A stretch of 64,000 bases of DNA, taken from contig JAURVB010013882.1 in assembly GCA_033002965.1 (NCBI GenBank), positions 193,501 through 257,500 on the forward strand. Reading direction: 5' to 3'. Positions 37,901 to 48,048 of this stretch are shown here, piece by piece. The first letter of the stretch is position 1; each line of letters opens with the position of its first letter. The DNA is from Piper betle (lineage: Eukaryota > Streptophyta > Magnoliopsida > Piperales > Piperaceae). Position numbers and translations under genes: made by a program. The notes under the pieces were generated by a model. It had not been told where the DNA came from. It worked only from the letters and a program-made list of their open reading frames with translations, and did not search any database.

Positions 37901-40577
37901 TTACATAGTGATTATTACTAAATCATCTAATTCTTCATCTGAAGCATCTTCGGAGTCTGAATCATTATCACCAATAGGAAGAGTAGAGCTATCATCTACA
38001 TTAACACGAGACCCTGCGTAAAAGGAGGCATAGAACTCCCACTCATATGAAGTCCCTCAGGTTCAGGAGGCAAAGACAAATTATGTTGGAAGTCAATATG
38101 TACATCAATATCAACATTTTGTCTACTAGGAAGATGAGGCAAAGAAAAACCATCAAACGTAGTAGAACACGATCCAATTGCAGTTTTCAATGTGTTGCCA
38201 CTTTCATTTGCTACAAAAGCCTCTTCATCTGCACCATCATTGTTGCCAACATTGGTACCAAAGAAATCATCCTGCATAAAAAAGTCATACCCTATTCATT
38301 TCAATTCAAACAAAATTCATATACAAAATCATGAATGTGATGTAAGCTTTATTTAAACATACCGATGCTAATGGGTTGTCCCGTTCTCCAACCCACTCAT
38401 CTAACGAGTCTTCTAAACTCAAATGTTCACTAACTGCATCATATTTATGCCTCCACCTCAACTCGTTTTCTTTGACCCGCATGTTGTAATGAACATATAC
38501 AAGATCATTTACTCTCTTCCTTGCAAGTCGATTTCTTTTTGGTATGTACTTAGTCAAAAGTGCTCCAATTACGTTCACAACCCGATGATGATGAAGTTTG
38601 ACTAAGTATTCTAATAGCTATCTTTTGTAGTTCAGGGCAGCTTATACCATGTTGCTCCCACCATGATGCTACATTTGACAAATTGATTTACTTATAAGCT
38701 TGCTATAAACATGAAATCTGGAGAAAGGTGGATTTTACCTGGGTGAAGGACTTTTCTATTGGTAATTGCAAGAGAATGTCCAAAATCTCCTTTTGCAGAT
38801 ACAAAATCGGACCACTACAAAATATTAAAACAAAATGAATCATCATATTTAGTTATACATAAACATTTATATATAAAAATTAAAAATAATAGTATCTTGA
38901 CTTGCAAAGATGCCATGGATCGAGCTACCTCATTGACTTCCAAACAACAAATGACATCATTGAATGCACGATACACCTCACTTGCTACAAAATTATTCCC
39001 AATCAAATACAAGCAACATGAAATTGTTAAAAAAATCATAAAGGTATGTAAGTCAAATAAGAGCATACAATGGTAGAGTCAGGGCGATAACGAGTTTGAG
39101 GATTAAGCATATATGTTGCAGCATGAAGAGGATGACAAAATTGATTCGCCCATCTCTTGGTGATGATATCAACAAATAACTTGTATCGTTCGACTTTCAT
39201 GCCATGTACCTCTTTTATTTTTTCGATAGTCTTTTGCATTTCATCATAAACAAATGGCATCGAAGGTCTTTCATCACTATCTACCAATCTCAAAAAATGA
39301 ACAAGTGGCTCAATTATTTTATGCACAAATTCCATCTTCTTCCAAAAATGTGCACTTAAGACAATATTTTCAGCTGCTATTCCATCCTCATCTTTTGCAA
39401 ACTTCGATGATGAATACATTTCAGAAACAAACAGCTTTTTCAGTGCCTGCTTATGTTCTAGGAAACTAGCAATCGTCAAAAAGTGAGTAGCAAATCGAGT
39501 AGCCCCAGGTCTCACCAATTCATGCCCATTTGTGAAATTATTTCTCATAAGAGCCAACAACCATGAATGGTTGTATATTAGTTTGGTGACTTTTTGTGCA
39601 TTCATAATGCATGTTCCAACTTTCTTAATTTTTGCAAAGTCCTTAAGCATCAAGTTTATACAATGGGAAGCACACGGAGTCCAAAATAAATGTGGTCTCT
39701 TATGTTCTAGCATCTTCCCGGCAGCTTTGTATGCCAAAGCGTTATCAGTAATGACCTGCACAACGTTTTCCTCCCCAACTTCTTCTACTACTTTGTCCAG
39801 TAAACTAAACAAATACGTAGCATCCTTTTTTGTCTGAAGCATCAACTGATCCAAGGAAATACATTCCTCTTGGGCAGTAAACTAGAAAGTTGATCAAAGT
39901 TCTACCGGATTGATTGGTCCACCCGTCAGACATAATAGAACAACTTGTTGTCTTCCAAGATACTTTTATATCCTCTAAGCTAGCATTTATGGAAGCCACT
40001 TCAGTAGTAAGAAGATTACCTGACAAAGAATTTCTGCCCGAAGGTTTGATCCCTTGATTACCGTATTTACCTGCCACATCAATCATTTTCTGAAAGTAAG
40101 GCGAGTCCACAACATGGAAAGGAATGGCACAGTGATAGAAGAATCGAGCAATGGCTGTGTGCAATTGCTCTTTTGCTTTCTTTTCTATTGCCGTAGAAAT
40201 TCTCATTTGACCTGATGTATTCTTCTTCTCACTTTCAACAATAGGTGCCTTCCTCTTCCCAGTAGACTTAGAGCACCCAACACTTTGCTCCCGAACTTCC
40301 ATCTCTTCCATATTTGAGTCATTCAAACCATATGACCCTATTTCTTCTCTAATCCTTTCTTTTTCTTTTTGGCTTTTTCCACACTTTTGAAATAATCTTT
40401 CATTTTTTGTGCATCTGCTTTAGAAACTTTCTTACAAGCAGCAACATTTCCTTTGACTCCAACAATATATTGCTTGAAGCGATATACCCCTCCACTTATG
40501 GTTTTTTTGCAAAAGTTACAGATGAGTTGCTTCTTAGATGCATCAACTGGTCTGCCATATTCCCATCCAAAATCCAT
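37901..40577 (-). pseudogene. hAT transposase (BED finger, DUF659, hAT dimerisation), disrupted
   Basis: The gene reads leftwards. A BED-type finger opens the protein (CNFCKKTISGGVYRFKQY), but the usual His of RLKQHL is Tyr. After a lysine-rich run comes a DUF659 region (IMSDGWTNQSGRTLINFLVY), then the catalytic RNase-H-like part (VVQVITDNALAYKAAGKMLE, WTPCASHCINLMLKDFAKIK, GATRFATHFLTIASFLEHKQ). After introns comes WSDFVSAKGDFGHSL and the hAT dimerisation block WWEQHGISCPELQKIAIRIL with SSSGCERNWSTF. An acidic tail ends DEELDDLVIITM. Lesions: a shift in the A-rich run near 40350, a +1 shift in DASDKKDATYLF near 39824, a stop plus frame change after NWSTFD near 38557, and a probable shift near 38030. 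No active transposase can be made from this copy as written. Confidence 0.85.
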
Positions 40578-40989
40578 CTTCCCTGTGACTTATCTGGTAT
40601 GAGATCTGTAATATAAAAACACTCACACCCGACATATAACAAATCAAATGAATTTTAAACTTGAATCAACCAAATTGCACAACATACAATTGCAAATTTT
40701 TGATCGAATTTGTGAACAACATACAATTTCAAATAATTGCATACAATTGTGAACAACATATAATTTTCTTCCTCTAGATCACACATAGAATACTTCCCTA
40801 AAGAGGGCATTTGAAAAGCAACATTACCAAAAAGCAGAAAGCCTGAACTCGAGTGAGATTGGAACGAATTCACTTGGTGTTGCACCCTTAGCAGCTGAGA
40901 TTGAGACAACTCGGTGAGCAGTTTTTACTGGTTCAGCAACAAGCATACCTACAATCCTCGAAATGAAAAGTGAACCATAAATCAGAGAT

Positions 40990-41490
40990 TTGCAAATGTC
41001 TGTTAAATAAAGATAGAGATTTGCACAGCACAACAATTTGCACAGCACACAATCAATCTTCCCTATGATAATTTGCACAGCTCAAGCAATTTGGACGCAT
41101 GAACAAAATGAAAAAAATTCGCACAGCTCAAGCAATTTGGATGCATGAACAAAATTGTGTTGTGCAAATTTGCACAGCTCAAGCCATATTCGCACAACAA
41201 TAGCATTTGAAAAAAATTTTGCACAGCACAACACAATTTTTGCACAAAAAATTTGACATACGAATTTGCACAGCACATAGCAATTTGTGAAAAATTTGAC
41301 CTACGAATTTGCACAACACATATCATAAAATTTGACATATGAATTTGATCATGAATCCCAAATCAGCAATGAAAAAAATTTGTGAAGCCTAGCCAACAAT
41401 TTGCACATCCGGTTGGAGCTGAGGTGAATTCGTTCCAACTTTGTAAAGCACAGCAAAAAATTTGTGAAGCATAGCCAATAATTTGCAGAT
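40990..41490. repeat. Subterminal array of TTTGCACAGC motifs in the hAT element
   Basis: About eleven copies of TTTGCACA or its near variants (TTCGCACA, TTTGCACAACA, TTTGCACAGCTCAAGC) lie between 40990 and 41410, irregularly spaced at roughly 15-60 bases, mostly in one orientation. Longer duplications are mixed in: GCACAGCTCAAGCAATTTGG at 41074 and again at 41122, and TTTGTGAAGC...AGCCAA at 41380 and 41461. Position between the transposase start and the terminus matches the place where Ac-type elements carry clustered transposase-binding motifs. The binding role is inferred. Confidence 0.65.
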
Positions 41491-42015
41491 TCAATTTTAA
41501 CAAAAAATCCAACTTTACACGAATCGGTCGGAGCTGAGGTCGAAGGCCCGGTCGGCGGCGAGTCTCGCGTCCACTGCGCTGTCGGCCGGCCACACGTCGG
41601 AGGCGAGGTTGCGAGGGCGGAGGCGAGGTTGATAGCCCGGTCGGACTGAGGTCGGAGTCGAGGAAGCACGACGGAGGGCGGAAATCGCAGCGGCGGAGGG
41701 CGAGAAGCGTGGCGGCGGAGTGGGGGAGACGGGTTAACGTTAGGTTTTTAAAATCAAAATTCTAATTTTACCCATGCTTAAATAATTTAATAAATATCAT
41801 ACCTAGGGTATTTTAGTAATTTATCCAAAAAACCGATTCTTCCAGATTTACCCCGATTCCGAATCGGATTTAACTCGGTCGAAATCAGGGTAAATCGGCC
41901 GAGTTAGACGCCGATTCGGGGCCGACTGATTCGGCCCCAAAATCGGATCGGCACGCTGCCGATCCGATTCAAATCGGCCGATTCCACTCGGAATCGGCCG
42001 ATTCGTGCATCACTA

Positions 42016-42023
42016 GTCCAACG
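42016..42023. repeat. Right 8-bp target site duplication of the hAT element
   Basis: GTCCAACG, one mismatch from the left copy at 37581-37588. It follows directly after the TGCATCACTA right end of the element. Confidence 0.8.
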
Positions 42024-42325
42024 AGCCCATAAATCATATTATATGTATGTCTCAAATTAAACACCTACCACTCGTGTAAATGTGGTTCGCAGGTTTGTAT
42101 AATCTCATGAATGGGTACATAAACCGGGAAATATTATTCATATTGTTAATCTAATTTAACAATGCAAATTATAGATTCACGGTTAACTCCACCCAAACCA
42201 TCCATGATTGAGCTCAGCATTTCATTACTTCCTAAAATATAAAATTTATTGTTAATTTGGCGTAATTTAGCAATCTTGGTCTTGGCGTGGTGTTGCACCA
42301 ACAACGGGAGAGAGCAAGAGACTAG

Positions 42326-44732
42326 TACAACAAACCTCGGGGCGCAGCAGTGGCACGGCGGGGGTCATTGAGTCATACGCGGGAGTGGTGGCAGCCGACG
42401 ACGGACGGTGTTCAGACGTGGGCGTTTCAATTTTGCGGTGCCGGTGGCCACGCAGTCGACGCTGCGGTGGCCACTGCCATTTGCCTTGGCGTGGTGCACC
42501 AGGTTTCCAGCGGGATTGGTGGCGGGGGGTTCATGGTGGTGCACTCAGCTCAGACCAGGCAAGCATTGGCCTACGACTTCAGAGAAACTGCCCCCTCAGC
42601 AGCCTCTCAGGTTCTTATTTGTCTCCTAAATTTATAGATGACTTAATTTAATCTAACCATTTATTTTTAAGATTAACTTTTAATCTTCTAAATAGATAGA
42701 TAGTAATAGTATCTACAACTTTTTCGGGTAAAAAGTAATTAATTGTTGAACTTATTATTGTTCTTCTTTAATTGCCATGCAATGGTGGAACTTGGTATAA
42801 TTGGTTGAATGACGTGTAGGACATGTATGCGGCGAATCCTGCGGCAAAGGTGAGAGGGGCGCTGTCCGTGGGGGTTCCAGGGGAGATAGCAGGACTCTAT
42901 GGCGCTTGGCTGGACCATGGGCGCCTCCCTTGGCAAACACTCTTCCAGCCTTCCATAAGACTTGCTCGTGATGGTTTCCTGGTCACGGCTTACATCGAGT
43001 CTGTGCTTCGAACCAATGAGAAGCTGATAATGGCAGACGCTGGCTTGAGGAGGATATATGCACCATCTGGGAAGATTTTGAAGCAAGGGGATACATGTTA
43101 CAATGTGGAGCTGGCTGCCACTCTGCAAGCGGTGGCCGAACAGGGCCCCTCTGTTTTCTACAATGGGAGCATTGGGGAGATCCTCGTGGAGGACGTGCAG
43201 AAGGCCGGCGGTATCTTGACGATGGAGGACTTGAGGCAGTACAAGGTCGATGTACAGAATGCCGTGAAAGTTGACGTCATGGGCTACACTGTGTTCGGCA
43301 TGCCGCCTCCTTCTAGTGGCACGCTTGGACTTTCTCTGGTAATTACTAGACATTCTTCTGTGCTTTAAAACTTGCATGCAATTTAAAGTAATCCATTTTT
43401 TTCATGTGTACGTAACCCATGCTGGTCGACCGTGATGAACTTAGATAATGAATATTTTGGAGACTTATGGCACGCCGGATGCTGCGAAGGGTGCTCTAGG
43501 CCTCCACCGCCTTGTTGAGGCGATTAAGTATATGTTCGCTATTAGGATGAATCTCGGAGATCCACACTTCGTGAATGTGACTGAATACGTGAATGACATG
43601 CTCTCTCCATCTTACGCGAAGAAAATCCAGCAAAGGATATGGGATAATAGTACTTTTTCCTCTTCACATTACCTAAACAAGTATGCACATCTTCCCTTTG
43701 TTTCATATACGATAAGCTTTCTAACTGTGTCATCCTTCTTCCGAGTATCTTGGTGTCTTGGCAGTCATTTCCTTCTTCCTTCTTGTCGATGTAGTTGGGA
43801 TCAGCTTGAAGACCATGGCACCAGCCACTTTTGCACTGTTGATCCCGATCGAAACGCTGTGTCGCTGACATCCACTGTGAATTATCACTTCGGAGCTGGC
43901 ATTCGTTCGCCTGCAACAGGCATTGTGCTCAACAATGAGATGGACGATTTCTCCATTCCCTCTGGACCTCAGGGACGACACGCTTCCTCCTGCACCCTCT
44001 AATTTTATCCAGCCTAATAAACGCCCTCTATCTTCCATGACCCCTATCATCGTTCTGAAGGTTATCTTGACTATATCTGACACTCATTTTGCGAAGCTTT
44101 GATTATTATTATTCATGTAAAAGCATTAAGGCTAATTATAAAAACCCATCTATATATACCAGAACTTTATCAATTTCACCACATTTAATTAATTAGTTTT
44201 GTCATTATTCATGTAGCTATGTTAATTATTTTTGCTAGGATGGTCAAGTTGCTGGAGTTATCGGTGGAAGTGGGGGACTTAACATAATACCGGCTGTTGT
44301 TCAGATCTTCATCAATCTTTATGTTTATGGTATGGATCCTTTGGTTGCGATCCAGCATCCAAGAGTCTACCACAAGGTACATTTGCAGGGCATATTGCAT
44401 GGGGGTAAAGTATCTCTCCAAGTAATTGATCGGCTCTCATCTTGTTTACATGGATGTGCAGCTGGTACCTAATGTACTGCAGGTACGAGAACGTTACAAC
44501 GTTGGATGGAGAGCACATCGCACTTGCGGATGAGACGAAACTCTTTTTAGAGGAAAGAGGTCACATTTTGAAACCACAGACAGGTGGGGCTGTGTGCCAA
44601 CTTGTTGTGCAGAACCTAAGTGATCCAGTGGACAATAAAAAAGGAAGGAAGGAACTTAAAAATGGGATTTTCCATGGTTTGCTCACTGCTGTCAGTGATC
44701 CACGAAAAGAGGGAAGACCAGCTGGAATTTAA
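42326..44732 (+). pseudogene. Gamma-glutamyltranspeptidase (GGT) body with three +1 frameshifts
   Basis: GGT removes gamma-glutamyl groups from glutathione and its conjugates; plant forms act in the apoplast or vacuole. Exons: about 42326-42610 (VVAADDGRCSDVGVSIL, then GGHAVDAAVATAICLGVVHQ), 42820-43338 (GVPGEIAGLYGAWLDHGRLP), 43445-43680, 43795-44060 (GTSHFCTVD with the autocleavage/catalytic Thr, NNEMDDFSIP), 44239-44376 (GGSGGLNIIPAVVQ, the oxyanion/substrate loop) and 44461-44732 (ending GLLTAVSDPRKEGRPAGI). Key residues are retained. The frame is broken by an extra C at 42441-42442 (LRC|GGH), an extra G at 43972-43974 (SGPQ|DDTLPP) and an extra G at 44482-44483 (LVPNVLQ|YENVTT). Each would truncate the protein as written. 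All three are +1 G/C events and the rest is well conserved, so recent decay and consensus error are both open. A hAT element lies upstream in the probable first intron. Confidence 0.85.
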
Positions 44733-45149
44733 CATTTGCCAATGAGCTGTACATTGATATTTTTTATGTATCAGGTATTTTTGATGTAATAATTTGTAAC
44801 TTTCAGGTTTCATCAATGAAGTTGCTTCCTTTGGTCGGTCATGAAGGTCCCAGACTTAGGCTTGAAAGCCTTTTTTATTCCACTCTGAATTTCTGGCTCA
44901 AATGAGTGTTCCAAATTCAATCTTCTATATATTTTTTTATTGGATCTCTATTAAGGGAATATTTTGCCTAGTTTTTTTATTATAAGCAGCGGATAATTCT
45001 AGTTTTAAATACCATACCTGTGGACATAATTGGATTTTAGATGGTTTTATATATATTCGCTTCATCTGGGTTAAACATGATTAAACCATATTTTAAAATT
45101 ATAAATCAAATATTTTAGTATCTCCACAAATCTAATAAATATAAGGAGT
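44733..45149. other. GGT 3' flank
   Basis: AT-rich. The first 150-200 bases, including ATGTAATAATTTGTAACTTTC, are the likely 3' UTR of the GGT locus. Nothing else is recognisable up to the small hAT-like element. Confidence 0.4.
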
Positions 45150-45160
45150 GGTGAGGGTTA

Positions 45161-45867
45161 TAGTTACAAAAATCGGTCAATTCTATTTGGAATTGGCCAA
45201 TTTAACTTAGCTCGGTGTAAAATCTAGTCAAAATATAGGCAGATCGTTGGGGTAAAAATTAGACCAAGAATCTTCCAATTCAAACTTATTCGAACCGATT
45301 CTCACCTTGAATCGACATGGCAAAAATTAGCCGATTTAGGGCAGTGGCGAATGGCAAGGGACGGGGCGGCGGAGGAGATCTGTCGACAAGATGGGTTAGG
45401 GGAGACAAGGGCGAGATGGGGTGAGCTTTTGGGTGGGGCCAGGGGTGGTGGGGGTCTATGACTAGGGTGGGCGGGGGTGGGGTGGGGTGCAGGGGGCGAC
45501 GGGGGCGGACGGTGGCAAACAACGGGGGATGCGGCCGTAGGGGGCAAGGACTAGGCGTGGCTCGATAGGGTGTTTGCTAGCGACGTGGGGTGGAAGAGAA
45601 TAGGCCAGGGAGATGAAAAAAAGGTAGAGAATAATGAGGTGTAGTTTAGGTAATAATAATTGACTCTCTCCTTACTCAAGTCAAAATAAATCTTAAAACC
45701 ACGAAATAAAATATAATAAAATTTAAAAAAGATAGGGGAGATAACATCAATGATCAATTTTGACCGATTCAAGTGAACTGATTTTTATCCGATTTTTTAC
45801 AGATCAATTTGATTCAATAATTTCCTTTAAATCCGATTTAATGTACGATTCTAACTTTTGCAACTAT
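45161..45867. mobile_element. Non-autonomous hAT-like element, 0.7 kb
   Basis: The left end TAGTTACAAAAATCGG pairs with the reverse complement of the right end, TAGTTGCAAAAGTTAG. Direct copies of GGTGAGGGTTA (45150-45160) and GGCGAGGGTTA (45868-45878) flank it, 10 of 11 bases identical, and they contain an 8-bp target duplication. The left terminal 45 bases align with the outer end of the hAT element at 41970-42015 (CGGTCAATTC... against CGGCCGATTC..., then GGAATTGGCCAATTT against GGAATCGGCCGATTT). The inside is a GC-rich block (45335-45545) whose open frames are low-complexity, followed by an AT-rich part. It has no transposase, so it would depend on one supplied in trans. Confidence 0.65.
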
Positions 45868-46171
45868 GGCGAGGGTTAAAGATCCCGGTTTTAACTTAGA
45901 ACCAGCTAGCCTAAGAAGTGTAAAATATTGTCATCACCCACGAGAGAAATGCTAGTTTTTTTGGGCTAATTTACATATTATTACCCGCTTTTTAGCTACA
46001 GGATAAAACTTAAATAAACATACATAAATTAGAGTAGACGATTTTTTTAATTTCTCCTTCGTTTTTTGTTTTCGTGGTTAATTTTGAGCCCACACTTAGA
46101 CCTTATGTTAATTATATAAAATTATAAAAATTTAGTAGCCATACATTAATGGTTATGACTTACTGTTCAAG

Positions 46172-46910
46172 GAAGAAATAACAAATGAAATGAAGGAAAT
46201 AAAAAAATCTTTTGAGTACCAACAACAACAATTAGAAGCAAACATTGAGAGACTGCCAAAATGGGTAAAAGAAAATATTGAAGATGCGAGCAACGAAATG
46301 ATGGAAGATATCAGATTGAACGTCATTGAGCTATCTGGACTAATCGATAAGCTCTGCCAGAAGATGTAAGACAATTTTTATGTTACCTCGACTCAAAATT
46401 AGTTTTAGAAGCTCTGTTCTGTTTAATTGATTTGCTTGTGATCAGGTATGATTATATCGAGAATGGACTTCTTCAATGGACAGCTCTCTTTATTGCTCCA
46501 TATCATTCAAGTGGCGTTTGTAAGGCGTCCGTTGCCGGCAAGATGGACCAGAGCTCTGGTAAATGATTTTACTTCACTGTAATTACATAGGTTATGGGTC
46601 TTGTGGCAAAATGTAAAGCTTTGCCACATATATCTCATTGTCATCCCGGGAATGATCTTTTTTTAATCAAATAATTATTAGAAGAAGGGGAGAAAAAAGA
46701 AAGGAAATAGTAAATGATCTATGGGTTTATGGGAATGTGTTTGGTTGAATATACATGTCTCAAGCAGCCAGGCAAGCATCATCAAATGTGTATTTCAATG
46801 AATCTCCTCCTATGGTGGATTAACCAGGCAAACAGGAATGCTCAAATCCAAATCGCCGAAAAGGATCAACCGAAACTCTAATGGCGTTAACTTCAACCCG
46901 AGAAAGTTAA
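46172..46910 (+). CDS. 3' end of an unrecognised coiled-coil gene (three exons)
   Basis: Three short exons join with GT-AG sites and matching phases. The first ends at 46365 and reads EEITNEMKEIKKSFEYQQQQ and LPKWVKENIEDASNEMMEDI, ending DKLCQK. The second, 46446-46558, reads YDYIENGLLQWTALFIAPYH and ends KMDQSS. The third, 46828-46910, reads KQECSNPNRRKGSTETLMAL and stops after TSTRES. The first part is strongly helical and charged (coiled coil). I do not recognise the family. The frame is open upstream of 46172, where CTGTTCAAG could be a splice acceptor, but no upstream exon was found; the small hAT-like element at 45161-45867 or the GGT locus may have replaced it. An ATG at 46190 could serve as a start. 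It could be a complete short gene, a truncated gene or a relic. Confidence 0.45.
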
Positions 46911-48048
46911 CATGGTGCAGCTGATTTTGATCAGATAGACCCGAGGATTATTTTTTCATCATGATGTTTAAATAATGGAATGGCAAATATATCTGCAGGG
47001 ATCAATTGAAGCTCAAGGACTGTTCCTTTTTTTCCTCATCCATTCTGTGGGATAATTTCACCTTTTGCAATTCTCCACATATCTTTTATAATTTTACTGT
47101 TCTCTAATTTGAAATAAGGAAATAATATTGGGAAATCTAATTCAAAGGCTAAGCATGATGCCATCAAGTATGACTATCTTCCACTCTGATACTCTTCACT
47201 GATCATCAAAACTCAATGGTGTGCACTGAAATTGCTTCATGAGATGCACTTTGGGATATTTAAGGATGTTTGCTGTCATCTGTGTTTGTTTAAGACATGC
47301 GATTTACTGCATCAAGGTAGCGTAGGGAAATGCTTCAGAATCAACCTGATTAACAATGAGGAAAATCTATATCTATACTTGTGAATTCATTTAGGATTAG
47401 ATGTTAAAATGTAGAATGAGCATTCTACATAAATTAGACTTATTTTCCATTAATTTATATTTTGCAAACTTTTGAAAGCAAATAAAAAATATTTACATAA
47501 TACAACATAATTTCTAGACCAGCAAAAAATTTACATCTTTGTGTGAGAAAAGTGACTATTGCATCAAATATAGCCCGTAGCTGCTTTATATACACACATT
47601 GACGGCAATTTGATTAATTGTTAATCATTACATTCAATTGGGCATCTCTCCTGAAAAATGAATAAGGTGAAAGTAAAAACTATCTTTCCCAGAAAAAATC
47701 TCTTCAATCAGCAGCTCGCTGCAAGTTCCAACGTGTCAAAAAATGCAGTGCAAATTTCTACCCTGTACTAAGAATAGCAGGAAACTTTTACAATGAATTC
47801 TACATATATTTCTGAATAGGGATGCCGGCAACCCTTTATTAGCAGCCGCATCGGCGAAAAGAGATGGAATGTTAAATTTTGTACCCTGGGGTGGAATCCT
47901 TAAACCATCCAAGAGCTGCAGGTTTACCAAGTTCATGATATTCTATCTTCGTTCATGATAGTCTCTATCTTCGCTTTGAGTAGCTTGCGCTAAGTACCGG
48001 TTAAAAACTAAAGCTTGTGAAAAACTATTCAACGATGATCCATAAAAT
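46911..48048. other. Intergenic DNA between the coiled-coil fragment and SUVR5
   Basis: No gene is visible. The right 300-350 bases probably include the 3' UTR of the minus-strand SUVR5 gene. A minus-strand open frame at 47736-47936 has no family resemblance. Confidence 0.4.

Larger units (their letters stand above)
37589..42015 (-). mobile_element. hAT (Ac-like) DNA transposon, 4.4 kb, defective
   Basis: The left end starts CATGGTTGCATAAATTGG and the reverse complement of the right end starts TAGTGATGCACGAATCGG. They share the xAxxGxTGCAxxAATxGG pattern of hAT terminal inverted repeats. An 8-bp target duplication (37581-37588 and 42016-42023) flanks the element. Inside are a disrupted minus-strand transposase gene (37901-40577) and a 1.4-kb 5' region (40600-42015) with many short repeats and a GC-rich segment. 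GAATCGG-type words are repeated near both ends. The insertion sits between a probable GGT first exon and the GGT body. The mismatch in the duplication and the decay of the transposase point to an old insertion. Confidence 0.88.

Noticed and set aside
38306..38578. A separate 90-codon gene inside the hAT element
   Set aside because: The read KRNRLARKRVNDLVYVHYNM is the shifted C-terminal dimerisation part of the transposase, not an independent gene.
40655..41669. Cys/Phe-rich minus-strand open frames upstream of the transposase
   Set aside because: They are translations of the TTTGCACAGC repeat array and have no independent support.
42739..43377. A 212-codon minus-strand open frame
   Set aside because: It is antisense to GGT exon 3, which has clear family homology.
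45286..45547. Proline-rich minus-strand open frames
   Set aside because: Low-complexity reads of the GC-rich core of the small hAT-like element.
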